From positions 1 to 32,803 of the forward strand of contig JAJDZN010000076.1 of the NCBI GenBank assembly GCA_022824585.1: DNA of 32,803 nucleotides, in the 5' to 3' direction. Below the pieces are notes generated by a model that worked only from the letters and a program-made list of their open reading frames with translations, made no database searches and was not told the DNA's origin. Shown here piece by piece: positions 16,523 to 23,016 of the stretch (its first letter is position 1; each line of letters starts with the position of its first letter). Made by a program: the position numbers and the translations under genes. This DNA is from Bryobacterales bacterium. GTDB lineage: Bacteria; Acidobacteriota; Terriglobia; Bryobacterales; UBA6623.

Positions 16523-17374
16523 ATGACACGTCGACAAGCTCTTCTGGCAAGTGCGGGTGGAGTTGCGGTAATCGCTGCGGCCCAGAGACTCGCGCGCCGA
16601 CCGTCCGAACGGGGTGCAACGCTACGCCTCAACGCCCGCTCTCGGGTTGAGCGCGAGCGCGTGGTCGAGTCACTGGAGAAGCCGGTTCTCTGGAAGGCGT
16701 CCGAAACGGCGATTGTCATCTGCGACATGTGGGACGACCACTACTGCGTCAGCTCGGTATCTCGGCTCGAAGCCATGATCCCGGAAATGAATCGCGTCCT
16801 CCGAAGTGCCCGCGAACTCGGCGTGACTATCGTCCATGCGCCCAGCGGAACGATGGACTTCTACGCCGGAACTCCCCAGCGCGAGCGCGTGCAGGCTGCG
16901 CCGCACGCGGAACCACCGGTTCCGATCGCCAAGTGGTGCCACCTCGACCCGGCGTCGGAAGGCGCTCTGCCAATCCAAGACGCAGAGCCCTGCGACGACG
17001 AGTTCCCCCGCGATCCCAAGCGCGTTTTTCACCGTCAGCACCCTGACCTCGCCGTGGCGGACGAGGACGGCATCAGCGACGACGGGCAGGAGATCTTCAA
17101 CTACTTCGCCCAGAGCGGGATTGCGAACGTGGTGCTGATGGGCGTCCACACGAATCTCTGCGTCCTAGGCCGCCCCTTCGGCATTCGGCAGCAGGTCCGG
17201 CTTGGCAAGAACGTCGTGCTGGCGCGGGACCTCACGGACTCGATGTACGACCCGCGGGATCCGCCGTACGTGAGCCACGAGCGCGGCACTGAGCTTGTTA
17301 TAGAGCACATCGAACGGTACTGGTGCCCCTCGATCATCGGCAACGATCTGACAGTTGCGGCCGATCTCACATAG
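16523..17374 (+). CDS. Tat-exported isochorismatase-like cysteine hydrolase
   Basis: This protein is 283 aa from ATG 16523. Longer in-frame starts are possible but lose the signal. The N-terminus TRRQALLASAGGVAVIAAA is a twin-arginine signal, so the protein is probably exported folded. The fold is that of the isochorismatase family. Asp68 in VICDMWDDHYC is the expected catalytic Asp, and Cys213 in GVHTNLCVLGRP is the nucleophile, with the usual preceding VVLMG strand. The third catalytic residue, Lys, is not clear: the expected region reads RVFHRQHPDLAV and may carry Arg instead. The substrate is unknown (nicotinamidase- or carbamoyl-hydrolase-like). It lies 184 bases after the PQQ-like gene. 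Confidence 0.8.
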   Translation: MTRRQALLASAGGVAVIAAAQRLARRPSERGATLRLNARSRVERERVVESLEKPVLWKASETAIVICDMWDDHYCVSSVSRLEAMIPEMNRVLRSARELGVTIVHAPSGTMDFYAGTPQRERVQAAPHAEPPVPIAKWCHLDPASEGALPIQDAEPCDDEFPRDPKRVFHRQHPDLAVADEDGISDDGQEIFNYFAQSGIANVVLMGVHTNLCVLGRPFGIRQQVRLGKNVVLARDLTDSMYDPRDPPYVSHERGTELVIEHIERYWCPSIIGNDLTVAADLT

Positions 17375-17506
17375 GCTGGCCGACCACAGCGGTTTCCGCA
17401 GACTGAACCCGACAACATGGAGGGTGGAGCCATTTGATGGATAGCGCCATGCCCTATTAATCAAATAGATTTGTATCATGATCGATAGGATGTGCTTCTT
17501 TCGCTC

Positions 17507-18664
17507 GTGACGTGGAACTGGCAACGACCGGACTGGCCTAACTTTTCCTGGGACCGGGATCGCTTCAAGAAAGCGGAGGAGGTGTTCCTCGTCGGCAGCG
17601 GCGTGCTGCAGGGCACGCTCACGCACTTGGACGAGACTGACCGTGAACTGCTCACGATCGAGGCGATCAGCTCCGAAGCCCTAGCCACGTCCGAGATCGA
17701 GGGAGAGATCTTGGATCGGGCAAGCGTTCGGTCCTCGATCCGCAAACAGCTCGGCTTGGCAACCGACGAGCGGCGGGCGACGCTTGCGGAGCAGGGTATC
17801 GCCAAGATGATGGTGGATCTCTATCGCTCGTTCGCAGAACCGCTTTCGCACGAGATGCTCTTCCGCTGGCACGGCGTCCTGCTGGGCGGCACGCGGAGTC
17901 TGAGGGATGTCGGTCGCTATCGAACGAGCGATGAAGCCATGCAAATCGTTTCGGGCCCGATTCATCTGCCGAAGGTGCACTTTGAGGCGCCGTCTTCTGC
18001 AGCGGTACCCGAGCAGATGGAGCGGTTCATCGCTTGGTTCAACCGCGCTGCTCCCGACGGCGCCGATTCGCTCACCGGATTGACGCGGGCTGCGGTCGCG
18101 CACCTGTACTTCGAGTCCATTCATCCTTTCGAAGACGGCAACGGCCGGATCGGCCGGGCGATCTGCGAGAAAGCTCTATCGCAATGGGTAGGACAACCGA
18201 CACTGACAGCCTTGGCCGCTACGATGCTGCTGCGGCGCAAGGATTACTACGCAGCCTTGCAGGCGGCCACCAGGGAAAACGCAATAACTTCTTGGATCGC
18301 GTGGTTTGCCGGCATCGCGATCGAAGCCCAGCGTCTCACCCTGGCCCGTATCGAATTCGCAGTCGACAAGACAAAGCTGCTTGACCGCCTCCGGGACGGG
18401 CTCAATGCCCGACAGGAGAAAGCGCTGTCACGGATTTTGCGGGAAGGACCGGAAGGGTTCGCCGGCGGACTGAGCGCCGGAAACTACATGACCATCACGG
18501 GCGCCCCGCCGGCAACGGCGACGAGAGACCTTGGCGACATGGTCGCCAAAGGTGCGCTACAGCGAACCGGCGAGCGTCGTCACGCGCGCTATCACCCCAC
18601 GATTCCATTGAGGCCAGTGCGCCCCGTAACAGTTGATGAGGACGGTGGGCTGAAAGAGGCCTAG
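17507..18664 (+). CDS. Fic-family protein with DUF4172 N-terminal domain
   Basis: Fic enzymes usually transfer AMP from ATP to a hydroxyl of a target protein. The 385-aa product begins TWNWQRPDWPNFSWD, the conserved start of the DUF4172 domain. The catalytic motif HPFEDGNGRIGR lies at residues 206-217, with His206. An inhibitory motif of type (S/T)xxxE(G/N) is present as TSEIEG (Thr61 to Gly66), which classes it as a self-inhibited class II Fic. The C-terminus (residues about 295-365) resembles a winged helix. I chose GTG 17507 because it fits the family start; GTG 17492 is an alternative. No antitoxin gene is adjacent, consistent with built-in inhibition. The region just upstream is AT-rich, unlike its surroundings. 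Confidence 0.88.
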   Translation: MTWNWQRPDWPNFSWDRDRFKKAEEVFLVGSGVLQGTLTHLDETDRELLTIEAISSEALATSEIEGEILDRASVRSSIRKQLGLATDERRATLAEQGIAKMMVDLYRSFAEPLSHEMLFRWHGVLLGGTRSLRDVGRYRTSDEAMQIVSGPIHLPKVHFEAPSSAAVPEQMERFIAWFNRAAPDGADSLTGLTRAAVAHLYFESIHPFEDGNGRIGRAICEKALSQWVGQPTLTALAATMLLRRKDYYAALQAATRENAITSWIAWFAGIAIEAQRLTLARIEFAVDKTKLLDRLRDGLNARQEKALSRILREGPEGFAGGLSAGNYMTITGAPPATATRDLGDMVAKGALQRTGERRHARYHPTIPLRPVRPVTVDEDGGLKEA

Positions 18665-18691
18665 TTCATGCGCGACATGGGGGCGGCACGC

Positions 18692-18709
18692 GCGAGTCGG
18701 CATACTCGC
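18692..18709. terminator. Possible bidirectional terminator hairpin
   Basis: GCGAGT (18692-18697) pairs with ACTCGC (18704-18709) across a 6-base loop. It lies between the convergent ends of the Fic gene and vapC. There is no T-run on either strand, so only position and stem support the call. Confidence 0.25.
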
Positions 18710-18732
18710 CCCGCGAGGTCGATTGTGCGCCC

Positions 18733-19137
18733 CTACCGCAGTTCGACGCGGTTGACCCCCTCCACCCGGTCGAACCCCCGGTCGAATGTCGCGAGCCAGC
18801 TCACGTCGCGATTCAGCATCATCCCCGCATGGACGGCGTCGCGGGCGGACAGTCCCTGCGTGGACAGCAGAATCCGCTTCGCTAGGTCCGTATCCGCCAG
18901 TGTCACGCTGAAGACCGTGGGCGCGAGCCCGACGAACAGGTCGTACACCCGGTCGGCTAGGTCGGCCGTGCCCAGCGCCGTGTACCGATACAGGATCTCC
19001 TGCAGAACTTCCGCGCTGGTGCACAACTCGTACCCCGCGTCACCCGCGGTCTCTAGGAAGCGCGTGGCCGGACCTCAGTTCGGGTGGTCCGCCCCAGCGA
19101 CGTACATCGGAATGTCCGATTCAACAAAGACCTTCAC
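18733..19137 (-). pseudogene. vapC: VapC PIN-domain toxin, broken by an in-frame TGA
   Basis: Starting from GTG 19137 (GTGA overlap with the antitoxin stop), the frame encodes KVFVESDIPMYVAGADHPN, then a TGA at 19077-19075. It continues without shift as GPATRFLETAGDAGYEL and on to the natural end at 18733 (134 codons in all). The PIN acidic residues are all present: Asp in ESDIPMY, Glu in SAEVLQEIL, Asp in SARDAVHAG and Asp in TFDRGFDRV. VapC toxins are RNases that cleave tRNA or rRNA. A C-to-T change in an Arg CGA codon would produce this TGA. A restart at TTG 19026 would lack the first catalytic Asp, so the toxin is probably inactive. Confidence 0.75.
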
Positions 19138-19370
19138 GAGCGGCCGGCCTCGATCTCGCCGATCATCACGGCGATGTCCGACGTGGGACCGTTCAGCCTG
19201 CGCAGCTCCGCCAACGGATTCTCGGGGACCGGACCCACCACCCGCTCAAGCCGCTCCTCGATCGCTTGGCGCACCCATGCGCCCCGGGGAACCCGGTCTC
19301 GTTCGGCAGCCCTGCGGAGCTGGATCTCCATCGCTTCGGGAATCATCAGCTGTATTCGTTTCGATGCCAT
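19134..19370 (-). CDS. vapB: Ribbon-helix-helix antitoxin (VapB-type)
   Basis: This 78-aa protein starts with ASKRIQLMIPEAMEIQLRRA, a ribbon-helix-helix strand and helix, then AAERDRVPRGAWVRQAIEER, the second helix. This is the DNA-binding fold of CopG-like antitoxins. The C-terminal part (EIEAGRS end) would wrap the toxin. The start at ATG 19370 is supported by AGGAG seven bases upstream. Its stop overlaps the toxin start by four bases, typical of vapBC operons. Such antitoxins neutralise the toxin and repress their own promoter; a candidate operator lies about 100 bases upstream. It is intact although its toxin is broken. Confidence 0.8.
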   Translation of the reverse strand: MASKRIQLMIPEAMEIQLRRAAERDRVPRGAWVRQAIEERLERVVGPVPENPLAELRRLNGPTSDIAVMIGEIEAGRS

Positions 19371-19464
19371 CGTCCTTCTCCTGAATCGGTCAATCCGGCC
19401 ACCCGCGGTTCGTGAGCGGCCCGCTGGCGCTGCTCGTGCCTGGCGAAGCATCGCGGGCGGTGCA

Positions 19465-19495
19465 GTTGCACATGTGTATATACATCACACACAAC
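19465..19495. promoter_or_regulatory. Candidate vapBC operator
   Basis: A perfect 10-base palindrome TGTATATACA (19475-19484) sits in an AT-rich island. It is flanked by imperfect arms GTTG (19465-19468) and CAAC (19492-19495) that are one base out of register. It lies about 100 bases upstream of vapB, where a ribbon-helix-helix autorepressor would bind. No clear -35/-10 pair could be fixed around it. Confidence 0.35.
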
Positions 19496-19825
19496 TCTCT
19501 AGCAGACCCTCTTCGCCCACACCAAAGAGCGCGCTTCCGTCCTCGTCCATCTGCAGGTGTTGGCCGCTCCCGACCTCGTCGGCCACGAGGGAGGAACGCT
19601 TCACGGTTCGGGCTAGTCCGCAACAGCTATCCGACACCCTGCCACGAGTGCTTGGACAGGTCAAGCCAAGGGTGCAAAGCCAACAGAAAGATCGCGAGTG
19701 CGAGCCGCGGCCTCATGCGCCCAGGCCCGGCCACATTCGGATGTGAGGTACCCATCAAAACATGTTCGTTGAGAAGTGACCCCCGTGAAGCGATTGCACG
19801 CTTATTCGTAATTTGCGCGAATCTC

Positions 19826-19855
19826 TTGCGCTTTGCCGCCCAATCGAGATATAGT
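19826..19855 (+). promoter_or_regulatory. Candidate promoter for the restriction-modification genes
   Basis: TTGCGC (19826-19831) and TATAGT (19850-19855) are spaced by 18 bases. Transcription would start near 19862, leaving an untranslated leader of about 215 bases before the methyltransferase GTG. Confidence 0.4.
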
Positions 19856-20077
19856 AATCTTAGAGCAAACGCGAATCGACATCAGCAGGATGTGCCGATG
19901 GCTGGTCATTGGCGCAGGCCCACTTTGGCATGCCTGAATCTTGACTGGAAGAACCTGATCGAGGTTCCTGTTGCTTGCTGGTGGCGTTAGCGTCACTCTA
20001 GGCTGACGTGAGAAGTTCGAGCATGAAGTCGCCTGCAAGATCGTTCGAATCTCGCTCGAGGCAGAAGGATTCGTCTC

Positions 20078-20998
20078 GTGGCACGAACAGTATTTGAATT
20101 GTGCGCTGGAGCTGGCGGCCAAGCTCTCGGTTTCGAGCAGGCTGGATTCCAACACGCCACGCTCATAGACTATGACCCACATGCTTGTGCAACATTGCGG
20201 CTTAACCGCCCCTACTGGAACGTCCTCGAGGCCGACATCACGCGGTTAGGCGCTCACTACTGGAAAGGCGTTGATGTCGTCGCAGCAGGATTGCCGTGCC
20301 CGCCCTTTTCTGTAGCGGGTCAACAACTCGGAAACAGTGACGAACGCAATCTTTTCCCAGCTTTCTTGCGAATTGTCAGTGAAATTGATCCACGGGCGAT
20401 TGTGGTCGAAAACGTGCGAGGGTTGTTAAGCCGTAAGTTCGACTCCTATCGTCAAGCCGTCGAGAATGAATTTGGAGCCCTCGGGTTCACGTTGCAGTGG
20501 CAGCTGCTTAACGCCTTGGATCAGGGTGTTCCGCAGTACCGGGCACGCTCATTTCTCGTGGGACTCCGCGACAAGCGCGAGTTTCAGTGGCCTTCCAAGA
20601 ACGGGCACTCTGAAACAGTGGGAGAAGCGCTGGGATCGATGATGGCGGTAAACGGGTGGCGAGGAGCTGGAGAATGGGCAAAGCGCGCCAACCGGCCCGC
20701 CCCGACGCTCGTAGGCGGGTCAAGAAAGCATGGCGGGCCAGACCTCGGGCCAACCCGCGCCCGCCAAGCGTGGGCTGAACTGGGCGTTGACGGCTTGGGC
20801 GTTGCCAACGCTCCTCCGGAGCCTGACTTCTCAGGTAACCCTAGACTGACGGTGGAAATGGCCTCAAAGCTACAATCCTTCCCGGCCGATTGGAAACTGG
20901 CCGGAAGCAAGACACAACGGTATCGACAAGTAGGCAATGCACTGCCACCCAAGCTCGCATCGGCCGTTGCTCGGAGCGTCCTTCAGTGCCTCGGATAG
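20078..20998 (+). CDS. DNA cytosine-5 methyltransferase
   Basis: This 306-aa protein is a complete C5-cytosine methyltransferase. Motif I is FELCAGAGGQALGFE (SAM binding), motif IV GLPCPPFS carries the catalytic Cys74, motif VI is VVENVRG (111-115), motif VIII is QYRARSFLVG and motif X is YRQVGNALPP. The target-recognition region spans about residues 190-260 (PAPTLVGGSRKHGGPDLGP and following). The recognised DNA sequence cannot be told from the protein. The start is GTG 20078, with AAGGA eight bases upstream. Its 3' end overlaps the HNH endonuclease gene by 13 bases, so it protects host DNA as part of a type II restriction-modification pair. A/T content is higher than in the housekeeping block, which suggests transfer. 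Confidence 0.92.
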   Translation: MARTVFELCAGAGGQALGFEQAGFQHATLIDYDPHACATLRLNRPYWNVLEADITRLGAHYWKGVDVVAAGLPCPPFSVAGQQLGNSDERNLFPAFLRIVSEIDPRAIVVENVRGLLSRKFDSYRQAVENEFGALGFTLQWQLLNALDQGVPQYRARSFLVGLRDKREFQWPSKNGHSETVGEALGSMMAVNGWRGAGEWAKRANRPAPTLVGGSRKHGGPDLGPTRARQAWAELGVDGLGVANAPPEPDFSGNPRLTVEMASKLQSFPADWKLAGSKTQRYRQVGNALPPKLASAVARSVLQCLG

Positions 20999-21552
20999 GG
21001 TCAAAAGAGAGGATCCGACGTTTCTTTTGTAACAACGTGGGGGTTGTGCTGGACTCCCAGCAACTTCAAGAGGCTTCGGGCGGCGCCCGTGAATTCGGCC
21101 GTAGGATACGAGAACTAAGAGAAGAGGGCTGGCAGATCAAGACGCACAACGATCGCTCCGATCTGAAGCCCGGACAGTACATATTGGAAGACCTCTCCGT
21201 CCGGCCGCAGCAGTACCTGTTCGCGAGGCGGATCTCGAAGCGAGTCAGAGCGCAAGTGCTTGAGCGCAACGGTTACACGTGCCAGATGTGCGGCGCAGCT
21301 GCCGGCGACGCCGACGAACAGAATCCAGGCAGGCCAGTCAGGCTTCATATAGGGCACATAGTCGATAGGAGCCACGGAGGCACTGACGAGCCCTCGAACT
21401 TGCGTGCTCTATGTAGCGCTTGTAATCAAGGCGCGAAGAATATCGTACAGGAGCCCCCGAGTTGGACTTGGCTGCTGGCGCAGATCAGGCGAGCCCCGGT
21501 TGCGGACCAACATAAGGCATTAGAGTGGCTGCGCAAGAAGTTCGGGACATGA
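20986..21552 (+). CDS. HNH endonuclease, probable type II restriction enzyme
   Basis: This protein is 188 aa from GTG 20986, preceded by GGAG nine bases upstream inside the methyltransferase gene. I preferred this start to the later GTGs (21037, 21046) because it keeps the helix KERIRRFFCNNVGVVLDSQ. That helix begins a small N-terminal domain (residues about 5-65) resembling a winged helix and ending HNDRSDLKPGQY. The nuclease part has zinc-binding pairs CQMC (Cys99, Cys102) and CSAC (Cys143, Cys146). Between them are the HNH catalytic elements HIGHIVD (His121, His124) and Asn138 in SNLRALC. It probably cuts DNA at the site protected by the overlapping methyltransferase. Target and cut pattern are unknown. 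Confidence 0.85.
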   Translation: MPRIGSKERIRRFFCNNVGVVLDSQQLQEASGGAREFGRRIRELREEGWQIKTHNDRSDLKPGQYILEDLSVRPQQYLFARRISKRVRAQVLERNGYTCQMCGAAAGDADEQNPGRPVRLHIGHIVDRSHGGTDEPSNLRALCSACNQGAKNIVQEPPSWTWLLAQIRRAPVADQHKALEWLRKKFGT

Positions 21553-21579
21553 GCACTGGTCGGTCAAGAGCCGGCCTAA

Positions 21580-22998
21580 TCAGGCGAGGATTTCGTTGAC
21601 GACGCGTCCATAGACGTCCGTCAGGCGGAACTGGCGGCCGCTGTACGGATACGTCAAGCGCTCATGGTCGAGGCCGAGCAGATGCAGGATCGTCGCATGC
21701 AGGTCGTGTATGTGAACCTTGTCGGAAACCGCTCGGAACCCGAAGTCGTCAAGCTCGCCAAAGGTCATGCCCCCGCGCACTCCGCCGCCGGCAAGCCAAG
21801 CGCAGAAGCCATACGGGTTGTGCCCTCGGCCGTACGTGTCTTGATTGCCGGCGCCGTCTTGGAGGTCTTGGTAGTGCGGGGTGCGCCCGAACTCGCCCGA
21901 CCACACAAGCAACGTGTCATCGAAGAGTCCCCGCTGCTTGAGGTCTTGGATCAGGGCCGCGATCGGCCGGTCGACCGAGAGGCACTTGTTGGGGTGGGCG
22001 CTCCGGATGTTTGCATGGCTGTCCCACCCGTTGGAGGTGATCTGGATGAACCGGACGCCCGCCTCGGCGAACCGTCGCGCCAGCAAGCACTGCCGGCCGA
22101 AATCGTCGGTAGGCTTGTCCCCGATTCCGTAAAGTTCCCGCGTAGCCTGTGACTCGCCGGCGATGTCCAGCAGCGCAGGCACCTCCGCCTGCATGCGGAA
22201 GGCAAGTTCGAACGCTTCGATAGCGCCCTCCAGACGCTGGTCCGCGTGATGCCTCGCCAGGTGCGAGCGGTTCATGTCTTGAATCAAGTCCACTTGACGG
22301 CGCTTGCTCGTGTCCTCCATGGACGGATCGTCAAGATAGCCGATGGTTGCGCCTCGAGCGCCGGTCCCCGAGTTCCCGAGCGCAGTCCCTTGATACACGG
22401 CTGGCAAGAAGGCGTTCCCGTAGAGTTGGACGCTGCCGCCATCGCCCGCGATGTTTGGCGCGATCGTGACGAAGGCTGGGAGATTGCGGTTCTCGGTACC
22501 CAGCCCGTACGCCACCCACGAGCCGATCGAAGGCCGCACAAGCTGCGTCGCCCCCGTGTGCAGTTGCCGAACGGCCGGTGCATGCGCTTCGCTGTCGGCT
22601 TCCATGGCTTTTAGCAAGCAGATGTCGTCCACGTGCCGGCTGAGGTGCGGCAGCAAGTCTGAAACTTGCATGCCGGACTGCCCTGCCGGTGCGAACTCAG
22701 CGATCGGGCCCATCAACTTCGAGTAGGCGACGCCGGGCATGGCCCGGTTGGACGGCATCGAGTACGGCAGCACCTCCCCGTCGAGTTCGGCCAGCTTTGG
22801 CTTGTAGTCGAACAGATCAACCTGGGAAGGCCCGCCCTGCATCCAGAGGAAGATCACCCGCTTTGCCCGCGGCGGGTGGTGCGGCGGCTTCGGGGCTAGC
22901 GGGTCGGTCTTGGCGCCCGCTTGCTCCGCGAGCATGGCTTGCAATGCGAGCGCGCCGAATCCGCATCCCCACGACTTGAGCCATTCGCGTCGATCCAT
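21580..22998 (-). CDS. DUF1501 (Tat-signal sulfatase-like) protein
   Basis: This 472-aa protein starts at ATG 22998 with AAGG eight bases upstream. The N-terminus DRREWLKSWGCGFGALALQA is a twin-arginine-type export signal. The mature part is DUF1501, which has an alkaline-phosphatase/sulfatase-like fold. It shows VIFLWMQGGPSQVDLFDYKP, a SDLLPHLSRHVDDICLLKAM segment, GWDSHANIR, and near the end DDTLLVWSGEFGRTP and YGRGHNPYGF. Asp and His residues in these motifs could bind metal, but the activity is not known. The gene follows the DUF1549/DUF1553 gene after 18 bases, the standard partnership in Planctomycetota and some Acidobacteriota. It ends 27 bases from the convergent HNH gene. Confidence 0.9.
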   Translation of the reverse strand: MDRREWLKSWGCGFGALALQAMLAEQAGAKTDPLAPKPPHHPPRAKRVIFLWMQGGPSQVDLFDYKPKLAELDGEVLPYSMPSNRAMPGVAYSKLMGPIAEFAPAGQSGMQVSDLLPHLSRHVDDICLLKAMEADSEAHAPAVRQLHTGATQLVRPSIGSWVAYGLGTENRNLPAFVTIAPNIAGDGGSVQLYGNAFLPAVYQGTALGNSGTGARGATIGYLDDPSMEDTSKRRQVDLIQDMNRSHLARHHADQRLEGAIEAFELAFRMQAEVPALLDIAGESQATRELYGIGDKPTDDFGRQCLLARRFAEAGVRFIQITSNGWDSHANIRSAHPNKCLSVDRPIAALIQDLKQRGLFDDTLLVWSGEFGRTPHYQDLQDGAGNQDTYGRGHNPYGFCAWLAGGGVRGGMTFGELDDFGFRAVSDKVHIHDLHATILHLLGLDHERLTYPYSGRQFRLTDVYGRVVNEILA

Positions 22999-23016
22999 CT
23001 CTAGCACCTTCGGAGA

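Larger units (their letters stand above)
19371..20077. other. Long gene-free stretch between vapB and the methyltransferase
   Basis: About 700 bases carry no gene I can support. An open frame at 19412-19990 on the plus strand has no start context and an amino-acid make-up typical of non-coding GC-rich DNA. The stretch contains the candidate vapBC operator, a candidate methyltransferase promoter (19826-19855), and visibly more A/T than the housekeeping block. It may be a remnant of decayed accessory DNA. Confidence 0.5.

Noticed and set aside
19075..19077. TGA in vapC read as an amino acid (recoding or alternative code)
   Set aside because: TGA is the ordinary stop of nadD, rpsR, vapB and others in this window, and no selenocysteine context is expected in VapC.
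19412..19990. 192-codon open frame in the gap between vapB and the methyltransferase
   Set aside because: No family resemblance, no ribosome-binding site, and composition typical of chance frames in GC-rich DNA.
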